From Streptomyces cyaneogriseus subsp. noncyanogenus (lineage in GTDB: Bacteria > Actinomycetota > Actinomycetes > Streptomycetales > Streptomycetaceae), in NCBI RefSeq assembly GCF_000931445.1, contig NZ_CP010849.1, positions 7,130,001-7,194,000 of the forward strand: a stretch of DNA of 64,000 bases, in the 5' to 3' direction. A program made the position numbers and the translations under genes. Shown here one piece after another: positions 34,245 to 44,702 of the stretch. Numbering within the stretch: position 1 is the stretch's first letter; each line of letters starts with the position of its first letter. A model generated the notes under the pieces. That model saw nothing but the letters and a program-made list of their open reading frames with translations, did no database searches and was not told the origin of the DNA.

Positions 34245-34436
34245 CCTCCCGGACAGGGCGGCGCCCGCACGGCCCGCGCCGCGATCGTACGGCCCGCGCC
34301 GCGACCGGGCGGGCGAGGACCGCTCGGGGCGGGCCGGGTGGCAGGCGATCACGCCCGCCTCCCGATGACGCCGACGGCCCGCACCGTCACAGGGAGGGGT
34401 CCCAGGGGCCAGGCCCGGCCCGGTACGGTGCGCCGC

Positions 34437-35108
34437 TCACTCCTCCTCGCTGGCGATCGCGTTGAGCGCGGCGGCGGCGATGGCGCTGCCGCCGCGCCGG
34501 CCGCGGACGATCAGGTGGTCCACGCCGGAGGGGTGCCCGGCCAGGGCGTCCTTGGACTCGGCCGCGCCGACGAAGCCGACGGGCACGCCGATGACGGCGG
34601 CCGGGCGGGGCGCTCCCTCGTCGATCATCTCCAGGAGGCGGAAGAGCGCGGTGGGCGCGTTGCCGACGGCGACCACGGCGCCCTCCAGCCGGTCACGCCA
34701 CAGCTCCAGCGCGGCGGCGCTGCGCGTGGTGCCGAGCTTCGCCGCCAACTCCGGGACGGCCGGGTCGGAGAGGGTGCACAGGACGTCGTTGCCTGCGGGC
34801 AGCCGCTTGCGGGTCACACCACTGGCCACCATCCGCACGTCGCAGAGGATGGGCGCTCCGGCGCGCAGCGCCTCGCGGGCGCGGGCCACCACGCCGGGCG
34901 AGTAGGAGACGTCCCGGACGAGGTCCACCATGCCGCAGGCGTGGATCATCCGGACCACGACCTGGCTGACGTCGGCGGGCAGGGCCGCGAGGTCGGCCTC
35001 CGCGCGGATGGTGGCGAAGGACTGGCGGTAGATGGCCGCGCCGTCCTTCTCGTAGTCGTACGTGGTCACGGTGTTCTTCTCGCTGCTCTCGGTCGTTGTA
35101 CGGCTCAT
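34437..35108 (-). CDS. cobH: Precorrin-8X methylmutase (CobH/CbiC)
   Basis: 223 aa from ATG 35108; a GTG at 35069 (VTTYDYEKDG) is an alternative start nearer where homology begins. Visible: YDYEKDGAAIYRQSFATIR, VVRMIHACGMVDLV with the catalytic His, CDVRMVASGVTRKRLP, GNAPTALFRLLEMIDEG and IGVPVGFVGAAESKDAL. It moves the methyl group from C11 to C12, giving hydrogenobyrinate. Divergent from the riboswitch-controlled BtuFCD operon. Confidence 0.95.
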   Translation of the reverse strand: MSRTTTESSEKNTVTTYDYEKDGAAIYRQSFATIRAEADLAALPADVSQVVVRMIHACGMVDLVRDVSYSPGVVARAREALRAGAPILCDVRMVASGVTRKRLPAGNDVLCTLSDPAVPELAAKLGTTRSAAALELWRDRLEGAVVAVGNAPTALFRLLEMIDEGAPRPAAVIGVPVGFVGAAESKDALAGHPSGVDHLIVRGRRGGSAIAAAALNAIASEEE

Positions 35109-35452
35109 GGGCTGATCGCCGCGGGGCGTCGGCGACGTGGGAGGACTCGTCCGGGAAGGCGGTGCGCGGCACCGGACCCCGCTCCCTGATCCGGCCTGAT
35201 CCGAACGGAAGACCCGGGGCCCGGTCACCCCGGGAATGTCCGCGACGACGTTCCGTACCCGGGCCGGTACGACGCCCCTGCGTGTGCGCACGACGCACCG
35301 ACATGGCGGCGAGCATACCGACGCCGTCCGCGCCCCGGTCAACCGCGCGCCCCCCGACACACCGGTACGGAAGGGCGCGCGCCCGCGCTCGGCACCGTTC
35401 ACCCATCGCGGGGTGGTGCGGCCCGCGGCCGGTCCGCGTGAGGGGTGTTGAT

Positions 35453-35646
35453 ACATTGCGGGAGCCAGTCGTGCCACATCCGAGGCCAGGGAATCCGGTG
35501 GGAATCCGGAACTGACGCGCAGCGGTGAGGGGGACGGGCGGGGCACTCGACGCCACTGGGGCGGCGCGGGCCGGCCGGACGGCCGGCGCACGACGTCCTG
35601 GGAAGGCGCTCCGTCCGGGCGAACCCGAGTCCGAAGACCTGCTGGC
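35453..35646 (+). ncRNA. Cobalamin riboswitch
   Basis: Conserved blocks in order: GGGAATCCGGTGGGAATCCG (35489-35508), CGCGCAGCGGTGAG, the B12-box core GCCACTGGGG near 35552, CTGGGAAGGCG near 35599, and CGAGTCCGAAGACCTGCTGG (35626-35645). The exact ends are estimates. It lies 74 nt ahead of the GTG of the vitamin B12 binding protein and should shut expression when cobalamin is plentiful. The rest of the 611-nt divergent region shows no gene. Confidence 0.93.
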
Positions 35647-35719
35647 GCCTTCCCGCCATGGCGGGAGGGTCCTCCGTAGGCCAGGCTCCGCGTTCGAGCC
35701 CCGAGTGCAAGGCGTCTTC

Positions 35720-36772
35720 GTGCCCCGTACCTTTCCCGCTGCCCGCCGCCGCGCCGCGGCCGTCCTCCTCACCGCCTCCCTGCTGCTCACCGCCTGCGGC
35801 GGCGCCCGCGGCGACGCCGGGGACAAGGCGCGGGCGCCGGCCGCCGGTTACCCGGTCACCCTCGACAACTGCGGACACGAGGTCACGCTGGAGTCGGCGC
35901 CCCGGCGGGTCGTCTCCCTCGACCAGGGCACCACCGAGATCCTGCTCTCCCTCGGCCTCGCCGACCGCATGGCCGCCACCGCCACCTGGACCGACCCGGT
36001 CATGAAGGGCCTGGAGAAGGCCAACGCGACGGTGCCGCGGCTGGCGGACGACAACCCGTCCTTCGAGAGGGTGCTGGACGCCCGACCGGACTTCGTCACC
36101 GCCTCCTTCGTCTCCACTCTCGGCCAGGGCGGCGTCGCCACCCGCGAGCAGTTCGAGAAGCTGGGGGTGCCCACCTACGTCTCCCCGGCCGACTGCGCCG
36201 CCGGCAAGGACAACGACAGCGGCGGCGACGGTTCGCGCAGCGCGCCGCTGACGCTCGAGGCCGTCTACGGCGAGATACGCGACCTCGCCCGCCTCTTCGG
36301 CGTGCGGGAACGCGGGGAGAAGCTGGTCGCGCGGTTGCAGGCGCGGGTGCGGGAGGCCACCCACGGCCTGGACGCCTCCGGCACCTCCCTCATGTACTGG
36401 TTCGCCAACTCCCAGTCGCCCTACCTCGCCGGCTGCTGCGGCGCCCCCGGCGCCATCACCCGCGCCGTCGGCGCGCGGAACGCCTTCTCCGACACCCACG
36501 ACGAGTGGCCCCAGATCAACTGGGAGACGGTCGCCGACCGCGACCCCGACGTCCTCGTCCTCGGCGATCTGACCCGCAAGTCCCAGACCGCCGAGTCCGC
36601 CCAGGCCAAGATCCGCTTCCTGGAGAGCAATCCGGCCACCCGCAACCTGACCGCGGTGCGGGAGAAGCGGTACGTGCTGCTCAGCGGACAGGCGATGAAC
36701 CCCTCCATCCGCACCGTCGAAGGGATCGAGCAGGTCGCCGCCGGTCTGCGCGATTTCGGGCTCGCCCGGTGA
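35720..36772 (+). CDS. Cobalamin/corrinoid-type ABC binding lipoprotein (BtuF-like)
   Basis: 350 aa from GTG 35720 (AAGG at 35709). Lipoprotein signal peptide RRRAAAVLLTASLLLTACGG with Cys in LTAC. FecB/BtuF-family body: SAPRRVVSLDQGTTEILLSL, FERVLDARPDFVTASFVST, EIRDLARLFGVRERGEKLVA, WPQINWETVADRDPDVLVL. Riboswitch control points to corrinoid uptake; the CCGAPGAITRAVGARNAF segment is unusual. First gene of a btuFCD-type operon. Confidence 0.87.
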   Translation: MPRTFPAARRRAAAVLLTASLLLTACGGARGDAGDKARAPAAGYPVTLDNCGHEVTLESAPRRVVSLDQGTTEILLSLGLADRMAATATWTDPVMKGLEKANATVPRLADDNPSFERVLDARPDFVTASFVSTLGQGGVATREQFEKLGVPTYVSPADCAAGKDNDSGGDGSRSAPLTLEAVYGEIRDLARLFGVRERGEKLVARLQARVREATHGLDASGTSLMYWFANSQSPYLAGCCGAPGAITRAVGARNAFSDTHDEWPQINWETVADRDPDVLVLGDLTRKSQTAESAQAKIRFLESNPATRNLTAVREKRYVLLSGQAMNPSIRTVEGIEQVAAGLRDFGLAR

Positions 36773-37778
36773 GCCCCCGCACCCTGCTGTCGGCGGGCGG
36801 GGGGCTCGCGGTCCTGGCCCTCTCCGTCGCCGTCGCCGTGACCATCGGACCCGCCGACATCTCCACCGCGGAGGTGTGGGCGTCGGTGGCCGCCCATCTC
36901 GGCGGCGGCGAGAGCCCGCTAGCGCCCCTGCGGGACGGCATCGTGTGGAATCTGCGCATGCCGCGCACCCTGCTGGCCGCCGTGTGCGGCGCCGGGCTCG
37001 CGCTGTGCGGCGCGGTCATGCAGTCCCTCCTGCGCAATCCGCTCGCCGACCCCTTCGTCCTCGGCGTCTCCTCCGGGGCGTCCACGGGCGCGGTCACCGT
37101 GGTGGTGCTCGGCGTCGGCGGCGGCGCGGTGTCGCTGTCGGCGGGCGCCTTCGCGGGCGCCCTCGTCTCCTTCGCCCTGGTGCTGCTGCTCAGCCACAGC
37201 CTCGGCGGCGGCATGGACCGCGTGGTGCTGTCCGGTGTGGCGGCCATGCAGCTCTTCTCCGCGCTGACCTCGTTCATCGTGCTGACCTCCGCCGACGCCG
37301 AGACCACCAAAGGCGTGCTCTTCTGGCTCCTCGGCTCGCTCGCCGGCGCGGACTGGGGCCAGGTCCTGCTGTGCGCGGTGTCTCTCGCCGCGGTCCTCGT
37401 CGTCTGTCTCGCCCGGGCCGCCACGCTGGACGCCTTCGCCTTCGGCGAGGAGGCCGCCGCCGGCCTGGGTGTGCACGTGGCCCGGGCCCGCCTGCTCCTG
37501 CTGTGCGCCACGGCGCTGCTCACGGCCGTACTGGTCGGCTGCGCGGGCGCCATCGGCTTCGTCGGCCTGGTCCTGCCGCACGCCACCCGCGCGCTCACCG
37601 GCTCCGGCCACGCCCGGCTGCTGCCGGTCACCGCACTGGCCGGGGCCGTCTTCCTGGTGTGGGTGGACACCCTCGCCCGTACCGTCGTCGACCCCCAGGA
37701 GGTGCCCGTGGGCGTGGTGACGTCCCTCATCGGCGTGCCCGCCTTCATCGCCGTGCTGTACCGCGGCCGGAGAAAGGC

Positions 37779-37782
<4 letters not shown>
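36769..37782 (+). CDS. FecCD-family permease (BtuC-like)
   Basis: 337 aa from GTG 36769 overlapping the binding-protein stop. Shows NLRMPRTLLAAVCGAGLALC, MQSLLRNPLADPFVLGVSSG, GVHVARARLLLLCATALLTA and IGFVGLVLPHATRALTG. A single permease gene, so it should form a homodimer as BtuC does, unlike the two-permease importer at 20390-22620. Confidence 0.92.
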
Positions 37783-38606
<824 letters not shown>

Positions 38607-38883
38607 CCGGGCCTCCGCCGCGTCCGCGACTTCGTCCGACCGGCAGACCCCGGGGAGTCAGGAGGCGTTCACCTGACCCACGGCCTGGTAGAAGGCGTGG
38701 TCCGAGATCCGTGGTTCGGCGGGGGCATCGTCCGGGAGCGGGCGGCGGCAGCGGAGGATCGACGACCCCGGATCGGCAGGGTGTCCCGGTGTGTGCTGAT
38801 CCTTTTCCGGACGGCCTGGGGGAGCGCGTGACGCGCCGGGCGCTGAATCCGGAGGCGGCAGCCGGCCAGGTGCCTCGCTGCGC
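38607..38883. other. Gap holding a possible C-terminal gene remnant
   Basis: 277 nt. On the minus strand, 38658-38738 reads ...AEPRISDHAFYQAVGQVNAS and a stop, which looks like a genuine protein end, but the frame loses coding character upstream. It could be a relic of a deleted gene. Nothing else is recognisable. Confidence 0.3.
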
Positions 38884-39267
38884 TCAGAAGGTGGGGTAAC
38901 CCGAGCAGCTGGACGTGGTCAGGCGCTTCACGGAAGAGATCTTGTCGCCGAAGTTCCACGACGCGTAGTGCAGGTCCTTGACGTAGTGCCGGGGCGCGAG
39001 ACAGTAACGGCGGTCGCTGAAGTTCTTGTCGTCGAACAGCAGCCAGGCGACGGTGTCGTCGTTCTTCGCCGAACTCGCCTTGTCGCCGGCCGAGCCGATG
39101 TCGGCCCTGTTGTCCGCGAAGTACCAGACGGACCCGCCGAGGTTCTGGTGCTGCCCGAGCAGGAGGCCGGCGGCCCGGGTGTCGGCCTGGGAGGCCGGAG
39201 CGGTCGCCATGGCGGCGGCCACCGCGGCGACCGCCGCGATCAGTCCCCTGATGATCTTCGTTCGCAC
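38884..39267 (-). CDS. Small secreted protein, peptidase-inhibitor-I36-like
   Basis: 127 aa from GTG 39267 with GGAGG eight nt upstream. Clear signal peptide (RTKIIRGLIAAVAAVAAAM...ASQA). The mature part has QHQNLGGSVWYFADNRADIG, AKNDDTVAWLLFDDKNFSDR, RYCLAPRHYVKDLHY and a final SSCSGYPTF, giving one likely disulfide. The pattern resembles the beta/gamma-crystallin-like I36 family of Streptomyces metalloprotease inhibitors. Monocistronic; role inferred. Confidence 0.7.
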   Translation of the reverse strand: MRTKIIRGLIAAVAAVAAAMATAPASQADTRAAGLLLGQHQNLGGSVWYFADNRADIGSAGDKASSAKNDDTVAWLLFDDKNFSDRRYCLAPRHYVKDLHYASWNFGDKISSVKRLTTSSCSGYPTF

Positions 39268-39339
39268 GACAGTGTCCTCCCTGGGTGAGGCGCCGGAACG
39301 CGCCACTGCGAAGGTATGGGTGTCGCACGGCCGGCCACA

Positions 39340-39986
39340 TCACCCGCAAGCGTGAGGGCGGCTCGCGCGGCGCGGGGACCGCGGCGAGGGCGCGCGCCCG
39401 CTCACGGCGGGGGCGCCCACCTCCGGCGCGGAGCCCTGCCCCCGGCCCCGGCCGCGCTGCGCCGGGCAGGCCCCGGCCACGTCCTGGGGAGTGCCGCGCT
39501 CAGCAAGAGGAGCGGGGTCGGTGAACTCGCTCACCAGCTTCACGAACGTGTCCTCCTGTTCGAAGAACATCACGTGGCCCGCGTCGATCTCGGCGTAGGA
39601 GCTGTCGGCGATGGCCGCGTGCAGCGCGCGGCTGTGCTCGATGGGGACGGTGCTGTCCTGGAGGGCGCCGATGACGAGGGTCGGGGCCTGGACGCGGGGC
39701 AGCAGGTGGCGGATGTCCACCCGGAGGTCGTAGGCGACGTGCCGCAACGTGCCCTCGGTGCACGCCATCGGGCGTGAGCGGTTCGAGGCCTTGATCCCCG
39801 ACATGCCGCCCCGGTGCCCGGCAGATCGGAGGTGATCACGGTGCGATGGCCGGCGAACCGGGGCGTGGTCCGGCCCCAGTTGACGGCGGCACCCGCCGAT
39901 CCGGTCCCGTGGACGAGTACGAGCGCCGGGCCCGAGCCCGTCCTGCCGTAGTGGACGTGCGCGTCGCCGACGGTGATCGTGGGCAT
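39340..39986 (-). pseudogene. Broken alpha/beta hydrolase with internal deletion
   Basis: From ATG 39986 the frame encodes a normal N-terminus (ALVLVHGTGSAGAAVNWG with the oxyanion HG, then VITSDLPGTGA), then loses homology near 39805. A different frame carries the C-terminal part (LLPRVQAPTLVIGALQDSTV and EIDAGHVMFFEQEDTFVKLV with catalytic His). The nucleophile elbow and the lid, roughly 100 residues, are missing. The gene is therefore non-functional. It faces a truncated MmyB-like gene, and the two ends probably decayed together. Confidence 0.7.
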
Positions 39987-40019
39987 GGCTTCTCTCCTCG
40001 TGGGCCGGGCCGGAGTCCT

Positions 40020-40403
40020 GATCGCTCCGACCCCGCCCAGCGTGCCGCCTATCCGGCCGACCAGCACGACTACTACAGCCGGCTGCACGTCGCCGATCTG
40101 CGGGCCTCCGTGGGCCGGCGCGCGGGCGACCCCGCGGCGACGCGTCTGGTGCGGCGACTGTGCGAGAGCAGCGAGGAGTTCGGCGCGCTGTGGGACCTGC
40201 ACGAGGTCGCCGTACGCCGCAACTCCCGGATGCGCGTCCTGCACCCCCTGATCGGCCCGGTCGACCTGGACTGCCAGGTCCTGCTCGCTCCCCAGGGGGA
40301 CCAGCGGGTGATCCTCTCCACCCCGCCCGTCGGCAGCGACACCGGCGAACGCCTCGCCCTGCTCAAGGTCGTCGGCAACGGCCAGTTCACCCCCGCCACG
40401 TGA
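40020..40403 (+). pseudogene. C-terminal remnant of MmyB-like regulator
   Basis: About 127 codons match only the ligand-binding half of MmyB-type regulators: RSDPAQRAAYPADQHDYYSR, LRASVGRRAGDPAATRLVRR, SSEEFGALWDLHEVAVRRN and HPLIGPVDLDCQVLLAPQGD. The N-terminal helix-turn-helix is missing; upstream sequence in frame belongs to the antisense of the broken hydrolase. MmyB regulators often sit divergent to a hydrolase or oxidoreductase they control, so both parts look like one lost unit. Confidence 0.65.
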
Positions 40404-40486
40404 GCCCCGCCGCCACGCGGCGGCGGGAGCGGCGTCCCGGTCCCACCGGTCGCCGGCCCGCCGCCGCGGTGACACACCCGCGGGCG

Positions 40487-41371
40487 TCAGCGGCCGGTGG
40501 CCGAGGGCCCCACCGGAATGTCCCCGCGCAACGTGATGCGGTGCATGACACGGTGCCGGTCGCCGTAGTCGCGGTTGGCGTAGTGGGCCGTGCTGCGGTT
40601 GTCCCACAGAGCGACGTCACCGGGCTGCCAGCGGTGGCGTACGACGTGCTCGGGCTTGGTGAGGTGGGCGTACAGGATGTCGAGGATCCCCCGGCTCTCG
40701 TACTCCGAGACACCCACGATGTGCGAGGTGAAACCGGGGTTCACGAACAGGCCCTTGCGGCCGCTCTCCGGGTGCACCCGCACCACCGGGTGCTCCACCG
40801 GCTCCAGCTCGGTGAACACCTCGCCCTCCCACAGGTTCCCCCGGCCCTGCCGGCGCTGGGCGAGGTAGTAGCCGAACTCCCGGCTGCCGTCGTGGACGGC
40901 GGTGAGCGTGTCGACGTAGGCCCGCAGGCCCGGTGAGAGCGACTCGTAGGCGAGCTGGCTGTCGGCCCAGCTGGTGTCGCCGCCGTTGGGCGGGAGTACC
41001 ACGGCCCGCAGGACGGAGATGGCCGGCGGCCGCCGCACGAAGGTCACGTCCGTGTGCCACACGTCGGCGAACCCGTTGTCCTGGCTGTCCAGGGAGTACA
41101 CCTCGGGCGCCACGTCACCGGAGTCGTGGACGGGATGCCCGACGGTGACCTCGCCCAGGCGCCTGCCGAACTCGATCTGCGCGGCGTCGTCGAGGCCGTG
41201 CTGGCCGCGCACGAAGAGCACCTTGTACGCCACGAGCGCTTCGCGCAGCGCGAGGATCTGGTCGTCGTCGAGGCGTCCGAGGTCGATGCCGTCGATCTCG
41301 GCGCCGAAGCGGGGGCCGAGTGCGGTGACGGGCAGCCCGGTCACGGCCGGCCGCTCGCTGACAATGCTCAC
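40487..41371 (-). CDS. tauD: TauD/TfdA-family alpha-ketoglutarate dioxygenase
   Basis: 294 aa. Fe(II)-binding motif in DVWHTDVTFVRRPP (HxD), distal His in DNRSTAHYANRDYGDRHRVM, Arg in HRITLRG for 2-oxoglutarate. N-terminal LGPRFGAEIDGIDLGRLDDD. It oxygenates taurine or another sulfonate or sulfate ester, releasing sulfite. Last gene of the minus-strand sulfonate operon, 51 nt behind the ATPase gene. Confidence 0.92.
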   Translation of the reverse strand: MSIVSERPAVTGLPVTALGPRFGAEIDGIDLGRLDDDQILALREALVAYKVLFVRGQHGLDDAAQIEFGRRLGEVTVGHPVHDSGDVAPEVYSLDSQDNGFADVWHTDVTFVRRPPAISVLRAVVLPPNGGDTSWADSQLAYESLSPGLRAYVDTLTAVHDGSREFGYYLAQRRQGRGNLWEGEVFTELEPVEHPVVRVHPESGRKGLFVNPGFTSHIVGVSEYESRGILDILYAHLTKPEHVVRHRWQPGDVALWDNRSTAHYANRDYGDRHRVMHRITLRGDIPVGPSATGR

Positions 41372-41422
41372 CTGTGTGTTCCTTTCCGAATGATGTTCCG
41401 GGTGATTTCCCGAGTGAGGGGG

Positions 41423-42238
41423 TCAGGCCGCCGCGGCGGCCTTGACGGCGTGGGAGACCCGCGCGCGCAGCTCGGCGAACTCCGCCGAGCCGCGGAGTTC
41501 CTCGGCGTCGACGTCGCCGCGCGGCAGGGGGATCGGCAGGTCGAGAGCCACGGTCCCGGGGCTTTTCGTCAGCACCACGACGCGGGAGCCGAGGAAGACC
41601 GCCTCGTCCGCCGAGTGCGTCACGAACACCGCGGTCCGCCCGGTCCGGTCGGTCACGCGGCGGAGGTCCTCCTGGAGCCGCTCCCGGGTCAGCGCGTCCA
41701 GCGCCGCGAACGGCTCGTCGAGCAGGAGGAGCGGGTTCTCGGCGGCGAGCGCCCGGGCGATGGCGACGCGCTGTCGCTGACCGCCGGAGATCTCCCAGAC
41801 GCGCCGCTTCCCGGTGCCCTCGAGTCCGACCCGGGCCAGCAACTCCGCGCGCCGTTCGGGCCATCGGGCGCGGTCCACCCGGGCGTACCGCAGCGCCAGG
41901 TCGATGTTGCCCCCCACGGTTCGCCACGGGAACAGCCGCGGGGTCTGGAACACCATGCCGGCCGTCCCGCCGGGCCGTGGCTCGGCGCCCGAGACCCGCA
42001 CCGAGCCGTGCGTGGGCCGCTCGAAGCCGGCGATCAGCCGCAGCAGGGTGCTCTTGCCGCAGCCGGAGGGGCCCACCAGCACCAGGAAATCCCCCGCCGG
42101 GACGGTCAGGTCGACCGGCCCCACGGCGGTGAAGGTCTCACCGCCCCGGCCGTACCGGTGGGTGACGTGGTCGAGCCGGACGGATCCGGCACGTGCGGTG
42201 TCCGCCGCCGGGGCCTCGGTGATCTCACGTGAGGACAT
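41423..42238 (-). CDS. ssuB: Sulfonate-type ABC ATPase (SsuB/TauB)
   Basis: 271 aa. Walker A GPSGCGKSTLLRLIAGF, signature ISGGQRQRVAIARALA, Walker B LLLLDEPFAALDALTRERLQ and FVTHSADEAVFLGSRVVVL, as in nitrate/sulfonate/taurine transporters. Its start overlaps the end of the binding-protein gene by 14 bp. Neighbouring TauD makes sulfonates the probable cargo. Confidence 0.92.
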   Translation of the reverse strand: MSSREITEAPAADTARAGSVRLDHVTHRYGRGGETFTAVGPVDLTVPAGDFLVLVGPSGCGKSTLLRLIAGFERPTHGSVRVSGAEPRPGGTAGMVFQTPRLFPWRTVGGNIDLALRYARVDRARWPERRAELLARVGLEGTGKRRVWEISGGQRQRVAIARALAAENPLLLLDEPFAALDALTRERLQEDLRRVTDRTGRTAVFVTHSADEAVFLGSRVVVLTKSPGTVALDLPIPLPRGDVDAEELRGSAEFAELRARVSHAVKAAAAA

Positions 42239-43277
42239 CGGCCAGCCCCTCCAGGTAGAACGCCTTGCGGACGACGTCCTCGGACGGCGCCGCGCCGATC
42301 TGCTTCTGGCCGGCCAGGAACCGGCCGGTGTCGGCGATGTACCCGAGCAGCTTGCCCGGGCGGCCGTCGGCGCCCAGCCAGTCGGCGGAGACCACCTGCT
42401 CCGGGGTGAGGAACACGCCCTGCGTGAGCTGCGCCCTGGCGTCCGCCGCGCTGATGCCCAGCTCGGCCGCGACAGTCCTGACCGTGCCGTCCGGGTCGGA
42501 CCTGATCAGGCGCAGCGCCTCGGCCTGCGCCCGGCGCCAGGCGTCGATCGCCTCCGGGTCCCTGGCGATCAGGTCGTCCGACACGACGGCCAGGTCGAGG
42601 GTGGGTCTGCCCGCCGCGCCGATCTCCTTGCTACTGGTGAGCTGGGTGCCGGTCGTGCGCAGCTCGTCCAGGGTCGGCAGCCAGACGTAGGCGGCGTCGA
42701 TGTCGCCCCGCTGCCAGGCGGCGAGGATCGGCTGCGGTTGCAGGTCGATGAGTTCGACGTCCGAGGGCCGGACACCGGCCTTCTCCAGCGCCGCCAGCAG
42801 GCTGTAGTGCGAGGTGGAGGCGAAGGGAGTGGCTATCTTCCTGCCCCTGAGCCCGGCGACATCGGTGATGCCGGTGTCCTTGCGCGCCACCAGGGCCTCG
42901 TTCTCGCCCGCGACGTCGAGGATCCACGCGACCTTGTACGGAATGGGCGCGCTGCCGGCCACCCCGCGGGCGAACGGGCTGGAACCCAGCGCGGCGATGT
43001 CGAGGGATCCGCCGACGAAGGCTTGGTTGACGCCGGCGCCGGAGTCGAACTTGATCCAGGTGATCTGGTAGCCCGGCAGGGCCTTCTCGAGCAGCTTTCC
43101 GTGTTTCACGAGCAGATCGCCGCTGGGGAAGGCGAAGTAGCCGATGCGCAGCCGTCCGGCGCCGCCGGACGCCGCGGCCCCGCTGTCGGCGGAGCAGCCG
43201 GTGGCGGCCGCGGACACCGCGGCCAGGGCGCCGGCGAGGAGGAGACGGCGGGACGGACCTTGGGAGGCACGGGACAT
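42225..43277 (-). CDS. ssuA: Sulfonate-type ABC binding lipoprotein (SsuA/TauA)
   Basis: 350 aa. Lipoprotein signal (RRLLLAGALAAVSAAATGCS). Body of the NitT/TauT class: GRLRIGYFAFPSGDLLVKHG, YQITWIKFDSGAGVNQAFVG, IAALGSSPFARGVAGSAPIP, LVARKDTGITDVAGLRGRKI, DIDAAYVWLPTLDELRTTG. Captures a sulfonate outside the membrane. Transcribed between the permease and ATPase genes. Confidence 0.93.
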   Translation of the reverse strand: MSRASQGPSRRLLLAGALAAVSAAATGCSADSGAAASGGAGRLRIGYFAFPSGDLLVKHGKLLEKALPGYQITWIKFDSGAGVNQAFVGGSLDIAALGSSPFARGVAGSAPIPYKVAWILDVAGENEALVARKDTGITDVAGLRGRKIATPFASTSHYSLLAALEKAGVRPSDVELIDLQPQPILAAWQRGDIDAAYVWLPTLDELRTTGTQLTSSKEIGAAGRPTLDLAVVSDDLIARDPEAIDAWRRAQAEALRLIRSDPDGTVRTVAAELGISAADARAQLTQGVFLTPEQVVSADWLGADGRPGKLLGYIADTGRFLAGQKQIGAAPSEDVVRKAFYLEGLADVLT

Positions 43278-43284
43278 GGCGGAG

Positions 43285-43375
43285 CCGTTTCTGTGTGGAG
43301 CCGTTTCTGTGCAGAGGCGCGGAGGCGCGGAGGCGCGGAGATGCGCAGGTGTGGAGGCGAGGAGGTGGAGCGAGA
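43285..43375. repeat. Short direct repeats before binding-protein gene
   Basis: GGAGCCGTTTCTGTG occurs twice in tandem (43281-43312), followed by several GCGGAGGC-type 8-mers to about 43375. The array lies just upstream of the ssuA start on the minus strand and could have arisen by slippage; it may affect translation between the permease and ssuA. Confidence 0.5.
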
Positions 43376-43401
43376 CAGGGGGATGACGCGGACTGCGCGG
43401 G

Positions 43402-44268
43402 CTATGCGCGACCGCGCCACGGGACGACCACGCGTTCGAGCCGCAGCAGCAAACCGTCGATGATCAGGCCGGAGACGCCGATGGCGATGATGCCGACGAG
43501 CACCACGGGGGTGTTGTTGTAGTTGGCGGCGTCCTTGACCATGCCGCCGATCCCGGGCAGGCCATTGACCAACTCGGCGGCGACCAGGGAGGAGTAGGCC
43601 ACGCCGACGGCGAGCCGGACCCCGGTGAGCGTCTCCGGCAGGGCGGAGGGGACGACGACGTCCCTGACGACGCCCCACCGGGACGCGCCGAGTGCCCGGG
43701 CGGCCTCGATCAGGCTCTTCGGTACGGCGGCGACGGCCGTGGTGGTGGAGACCGCCACCGGCGGGAAGGCGGCCACGGCCAGCAGCGTGACCTTCGGTTC
43801 CTCGTCGATGCCCAGCCAGATGACGAGCAGCGAGAAGTACGCGAGCGGTGGCAGGGTCCGCAGGAAGGTGATCCAGGGCTCGAACAGTGAGCGCACCCAG
43901 CCGACGGTGCCCATGAGCAGGCCGAAGACGACACCGGCGGCGATGCCGATACCGGCCCCGAGGGTGATGCGCCGCAGGCTGATGCCCAGGTGCTCGACGA
44001 GCGTGGTGCCGTTGTAACCCCGCATGCCGTCGTGCGTGGTGGAGACGTCGACGAACGCGTCCCACACCTTGGCCGGCGGCGGGACCAGAGTCTCGCTCCA
44101 CGTGCCGCTCGCGGCCAGCAGTTCCCACAGGGCGAGGAAGACCACGAGCGAGCCGAACGGCAGCGCGGCACGGCGTGCGCGGCCCCACGCTCTCCGCCCC
44201 GGCGTGCGGGGTTCGGGCGGTATGTCGGCCGGGGCGGCGGGCGTGAGCGAAGCGGGAGTTGTGGACAT
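43402..44268 (-). CDS. ssuC: Sulfonate-type ABC permease (SsuC/TauC)
   Basis: 288 aa with about six helices. LVVFLALWELLAASGTWSET, AGIGIAAGVVFGLLMGTVGW, FLRTLPPLAYFSLLVIWLGI, the EAA-like loop EAARALGASRWGVVRDVVVP, and VGVAYSSLVAAELVNGLPGI. First gene of the minus operon. Gap of 124 nt to ssuA contains the repeats noted separately. Confidence 0.92.
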   Translation of the reverse strand: MSTTPASLTPAAPADIPPEPRTPGRRAWGRARRAALPFGSLVVFLALWELLAASGTWSETLVPPPAKVWDAFVDVSTTHDGMRGYNGTTLVEHLGISLRRITLGAGIGIAAGVVFGLLMGTVGWVRSLFEPWITFLRTLPPLAYFSLLVIWLGIDEEPKVTLLAVAAFPPVAVSTTTAVAAVPKSLIEAARALGASRWGVVRDVVVPSALPETLTGVRLAVGVAYSSLVAAELVNGLPGIGGMVKDAANYNNTPVVLVGIIAIGVSGLIIDGLLLRLERVVVPWRGRA

Positions 44269-44702
44269 GGGCGTCCTCCAGAGGGCGCCGGGACATGAGC
44301 AGGTGCCGCCGACGGACAGGGGCGGCCGCCCCGAGCGAGAGTCATGCCGAACGAAGGGGGAGAGCGAGGGGGAGAGGGCGCGCAGCGCGGCAAGAGGTCA
44401 GCGACAACACGAGCCCGGGCGTCGGCACAGGTCGATGACCAGGCGTCGCACCAAAGACTCGGAGATCATGAGGCTCATTTCTACAGCAGTCTCAAACCAC
44501 GCACCAACAGGCGTTCACTTCACGGAACACGGCCCATCCGTCTGCCGGTCACGGTCGAACGGACGACGCTGAGACTGCCGTCGGCCGTCGTCCGAGTGCA
44601 AGGAAATCCTTGTCACAACCTTGTGAATACCTGCTGTCAGTACGCGGAAACAGCACCGGGCATTCTTGACCGGCCGGACGTGCCGCTGCTTTGATCGACG
44701 GC
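44269..44702. promoter_or_regulatory. Divergent sulfur-operon promoter region
   Basis: 434 nt between the minus-strand importer operon and the plus-strand leader peptide. TTGACC (44666-44671) and TTTGAT (44690-44695) with 18-nt spacing make a good sigma-70-type promoter; it would start RNA at about 44702, i.e. at the leader-peptide ATG. A 34-codon frame from 44469 containing SVCRSRS is possible but weak. No promoter was clear for the minus operon. Confidence 0.6.

Noticed and set aside
44469..44573. 34-codon plus-strand peptide with SVCRSRS upstream of the leader peptide
   Set aside because: No ribosome site or sulfur-leader signature; the peptide at 44703 fits far better.
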